32,704 nucleotides of DNA. Source: an uncultured Clostridia bacterium (GTDB lineage: Bacteria > Bacillota_A > Clostridia > Christensenellales > Borkfalkiaceae). The stretch spans positions 1 to 32,704 of the forward strand of contig CAKQXZ010000022.1 in NCBI GenBank assembly GCA_934292955.1, read 5' to 3'. This document shows, piece by piece, positions 30,565-32,704 of this stretch; positions within the stretch are counted from its first letter, which is position 1, and each line of letters starts with the position of its first letter. A model generated the notes under the pieces. The model saw nothing but the letters and a program-made list of their open reading frames with translations. It did not search any database and had not been told where the DNA came from. The translations under genes were made by a program, and so were the position numbers.

Positions 30565-31437
30565 TTACGCTTTGTAGTTATCCGTTTCTTCCCTCGTAGG
30601 AACGGATTGAGCCGCGCCGCGACGAGTGCAGGCGATTGACGCCGCTTTACTTCCGAACGCAGCCGCCTCCTCTAAACTTCTGCCCTCGGCAAGCCCCACC
30701 GCAAGTCCGCCGCAAAGCGTATCTCCCGCGGCTGTCGTGTCTATCGCGCGCACCTTTAAGCACGGATAAACTTTCGCGCCGTCTGCATCCGCTATTTCGT
30801 AACCCTCGGAGCCTAATGTGGTCACTATCTTTTTTATCCCGACTTTGAACAACTCCTCTTTTCCGCCCAGAAGTTCCATTTCGGTTTCGTTGGGAGTTAT
30901 CAGATCGACGTAGCCGAGATACGGAATTATATCCTTGTTCGCCGGGGCGGGATTCAGAATCGTGAACAAACCCTTACCCTTTGCGATTTTAAGGCTCTCG
31001 CCTATCACGTCGATCGGATTTTCGAGTTGAGTAAGGAATATATCGCCGGCGCTTGCGTTTTCTAAAAACTTAGCGGTTTTTTCGACGGTGAGCGTTGCGT
31101 TCGCGCCCTTATCGAGAATTATTCTGTTGTTTCCGTTCGCGACGATTATAACCGCTATGCCCGTGGAAACGCCGTTCTCTTCCGATATGAAATCGGTGTT
31201 TACGCCCGCTGTTTTAAGATTGTTCAAGAGGGTTTCGCCGAAACCGTCTTTTCCCACCGCTCCGCACATAAACACGTTGCCGCCGAGTTTCGCCGCGGCG
31301 GTAGCCTGATTCGCGCCCTTGCCTCCGCCGTTTGTCATAAAATCGCTGCCCGTTATCGTTTCGCCCTCTTCCGGCATATACGGACTTTTTATCGTCAGGT
31401 CCATATTAAGGCTTCCCGATATAAATATCTTTTTCAT
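30565..31437 (-). CDS. rbsK: Ribokinase-family sugar kinase
   Basis: 290 residues, ATG 31437 with AAAGGAG nine bases upstream. PfkB-family kinases phosphorylate ribose at O5 with ATP, feeding the pentose phosphate pathway. Visible are the N-terminal GSLNMDLTIKSP, the substrate loop NGGGKGANQA (~36-45), NPAPAN and TPNETE, and the C-terminal signature DTTAAGDTLCGGLAVGLAEG with the catalytic aspartate. Length suits RbsK (~300). Other sugars of the PfkB family cannot be excluded, but the NGGGKGANQA and DTTAAGD forms favour ribokinase. No rbs transport genes lie nearby. The leader is about 260 bases long. Confidence 0.88.
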   Translation of the reverse strand: MKKIFISGSLNMDLTIKSPYMPEEGETITGSDFMTNGGGKGANQATAAAKLGGNVFMCGAVGKDGFGETLLNNLKTAGVNTDFISEENGVSTGIAVIIVANGNNRIILDKGANATLTVEKTAKFLENASAGDIFLTQLENPIDVIGESLKIAKGKGLFTILNPAPANKDIIPYLGYVDLITPNETEMELLGGKEELFKVGIKKIVTTLGSEGYEIADADGAKVYPCLKVRAIDTTAAGDTLCGGLAVGLAEGRSLEEAAAFGSKAASIACTRRGAAQSVPTREETDNYKA

Positions 31438-31708
31438 CGTTTTTCTCCTTTAAATTTCTCTCGTCGTATGGTTTTCAGATAGTCGTCGGATTATTTCCCG
31501 ATTTTTAAAAATTCGCTGTTAATCAACATATAGCGGCGTTTTCACTATTTGTTCTTCCCGGATTCGCCCTTTTAAAATTCGCATTTTTTAAATTCGCATT
31601 TTTAAAATTCGGTAAGCCATATGCCGGTAAAAATAAAACGAACGCTTCTCCGTTCTCCGTATCGCGCCGTCGCGGAAAATTCGACGATTATCTGTTTTCA
31701 ATATATAT

Positions 31709-31737
31709 ATTGTACTTCTCGGCGGACAATTTGTCAA
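31709..31737 (-). promoter_or_regulatory. Promoter of the ribokinase gene
   Basis: TTGACA (31732-31737), a 17-base spacer and TACAAT (31709-31714). The start codon is ~270 bases downstream. The intervening leader (31438-31700) contains a tandem AATTCGCATTTTT-like repeat near 31575-31605 and a weak hairpin GAACG/CGTTC near 31640-31660, but I recognise no riboswitch class. No gene is seen in 31438-31862. Confidence 0.75.
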
Positions 31738-31791
31738 CGCCTGAAGCAGATTTTTCCGCTCAAAACAGACTTTCACAGGCTTGCGGACTTA

Positions 31792-31832
31792 AAAAGATGC
31801 CCGCGATTTCGCCGTATAGCGAAATCGCGGGC
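31792..31832 (-). terminator. Terminator of the GDPD gene
   Basis: GCCCGCGATTTCGC (31799-31812) pairs perfectly with 31819-31832 around CGTATA. On the minus strand it is followed by ATCTTTTT. Confidence 0.85.
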
Positions 31833-31862
31833 TGTTAAATTACTGATTATGAGATTTTGTCG

Positions 31863-32612
31863 TTATTCAAGAATATTGGTAGTGATAAAATCCACGCCAA
31901 GCGAAATAAGTTTTTCGGCGTCGGCGCGATCGTTCACCGTCCAGCAGTTGATTTTGATTCCGCGGCGTTTAAGTTCCGCAACGTTTTCCTCGTTCAAAGA
32001 GGGATAACTCACATCGAGCGCGAGCGAATTCTTTTCGCAAATATCTATCACTTCGGGATTTATCTCCCCGGTAAGAAGTTGCAGGGGGTGATCGGGCAGA
32101 ATTTTTCTTAACCGAATCATATTGCCGACGAAAAACGAAATGAAAATAACGTTTTCAAACTGCCCCGCGTTCTTCGCGATTTGTATAATCTCTTTAAGTT
32201 GCTCGTCGGTGTATTCCACCTTGAGTTCGAGAACGCTCTTTTTGCCGTAACGCCGACAAACGTCGAAATATTCTTCAAGCGACGGAACAGACATATATTC
32301 TATTGCGGCGCCGTTTTCGGTCTTTCTCACTTTACGCAGATCTTCGTATAAATAATCCTTGATTTCGATATTTTTTCCGAAAACACGGCTTAAATTACCG
32401 TCGTGACTGATTACGTACCTGCCGTCCTTGGTAACGTGGACGTCCGTTTCTATTCCGTAATAACTTCTGTTTGCGGCGACGACGAAAGCGCACTGCGTGT
32501 TCTCGGTTTCAAGCCCCGAAAGACCTCTGTGCGCGACCATCAGAACGCCCGAGCCGCGTTTATCCAATTTTACGGTATCGGATTTTATCGTATCGGAAAG
32601 CGTTTCTGCCAT
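31863..32612 (-). CDS. Glycerophosphodiester phosphodiesterase
   Basis: 249 residues, ATG 32612, two bases after the stop of the upstream gene, so coupled to it. The ribosome binding site GGAGGA lies rather far (about 15 bases). GDPD enzymes hydrolyse glycerophosphodiesters to glycerol-3-phosphate and an alcohol. The TIM-barrel signatures are present: AHRG (~27-30), ETENT (35-39), GIETDVHVTKDG (~53-64), VISHD (~68-72) and VLELKV (~128). The C-terminal INCWTVND and DFITTN strands are also typical. No signal peptide is seen, so it is a cytoplasmic type like UgpQ. The N-terminal ~22 residues (SDTIKSDTVKLDKRGS) precede the barrel and may mean the true start is downstream, but no better one is visible. 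Confidence 0.9.
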   Translation of the reverse strand: MAETLSDTIKSDTVKLDKRGSGVLMVAHRGLSGLETENTQCAFVVAANRSYYGIETDVHVTKDGRYVISHDGNLSRVFGKNIEIKDYLYEDLRKVRKTENGAAIEYMSVPSLEEYFDVCRRYGKKSVLELKVEYTDEQLKEIIQIAKNAGQFENVIFISFFVGNMIRLRKILPDHPLQLLTGEINPEVIDICEKNSLALDVSYPSLNEENVAELKRRGIKINCWTVNDRADAEKLISLGVDFITTNILE

Positions 32613-32614
32613 AA

Positions 32615-32704
32615 TTATTCGGGTTTATCCTCCAGAACAAGGTCGTAATCGCCGAGTTTATTTACTTTGAAGCCGTTTTTCTTGTATTCTTCGTAATCGA
32701 ACGC
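32615..32704 (-). CDS. C-terminal end of an unidentified protein (5' end outside window)
   Basis: The minus-strand frame enters at the right edge and stops with TAA at 32615-32617. The visible 29 residues (FDYEEYKKNGFKVNKLGDYD, then LVLEDKPE) are too few to identify. It is directly upstream of, and coupled to, the phosphodiesterase gene. Confidence 0.65.
   Translation of the reverse strand, partial: AFDYEEYKKNGFKVNKLGDYDLVLEDKPE

Noticed and set aside
30395..30577. Open frame beginning with ATG after an A-rich stretch downstream of the small lipoprotein
   Set aside because: Its codons run through the terminator hairpin at 30413-30442 and low-complexity repeats; not a convincing gene.

Overview
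The window looks like chromosomal DNA of a low-GC Bacillota, most likely an uncultured gut-type Clostridia lineage. The reasons are AT-rich, gene-dense DNA, AGGAGG-type ribosome binding sites, TTGACA/TATAAT promoters, BspA/InlB-type lipoproteins and CpXC, DUF4143, HipBA and MobV-like families. No rRNA or marker gene allows a firmer assignment.

The central feature is a tandem array of related integrative elements at a tRNA-Gln(CUG) gene (27156-27230, minus strand). The 45 bases from the 5' edge of the anticodon loop to the CCA end (27156-27200) recur exactly at 1203-1247. This defines a ~26 kb element (element 2) with its tyrosine integrase at the right end. To its left (before ~1203) lies the right end of a sibling element 1: the C-terminus of a DUF4143 ATPase, a 5'-truncated copy of the sigma-like gene, and then directly the same ~165-bp end repeat that follows the integrase of element 2. 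Element 1 therefore appears to have lost its mobilisation and integrase genes. Further 20-base tRNA 3'-end fragments (997, 26748, 26951), each followed by its own terminator on the tRNA strand, show a layered history.

Element 2 cargo is a defence/conflict island, almost all on the minus strand. From right to left it holds: a DUF2130 coiled-coil nuclease-like gene with a 174-aa unknown; a 180-aa HTH-like protein; a VWA protein; then a six-gene, 13.3-kb unit (18176 down to 4833). The unit contains an SNF2-type helicase, a DUF4391 protein, a 233-aa orphan, type III Mod, type III Res, and a 1286-aa protein joining a beta-rich N-terminus, two CbbX/SpoVK-type AAA+ modules, a trypsin/HtrA-like protease and a macrodomain. 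Overlaps, short gaps and a terminator after the last gene put this protein in the restriction operon. A CpXC-domain gene and a hipBA toxin-antitoxin pair complete the left end. The plus-strand mobility block is a DUF4143 ATPase behind three 23-bp-spaced iterons, a sigma-like regulator, a MobV/Pre-like protein without its histidine triad, and the integrase.

The best candidate for an undescribed system is this type III restriction-modification operon extended by the AAA-AAA-protease-macrodomain protein. A plausible reading is that restriction or helicase activity, or an ADP-ribose-type ligand, triggers a proteolytic response. This is inference.

Right of the tRNA lie ordinary or older accessory genes: a BspA/InlB-repeat lipoprotein with a 2-bp frameshift inside its second InlB repeat, a small lipoprotein, ribokinase with a long leader, a glycerophosphodiester phosphodiesterase and the end of one further gene.
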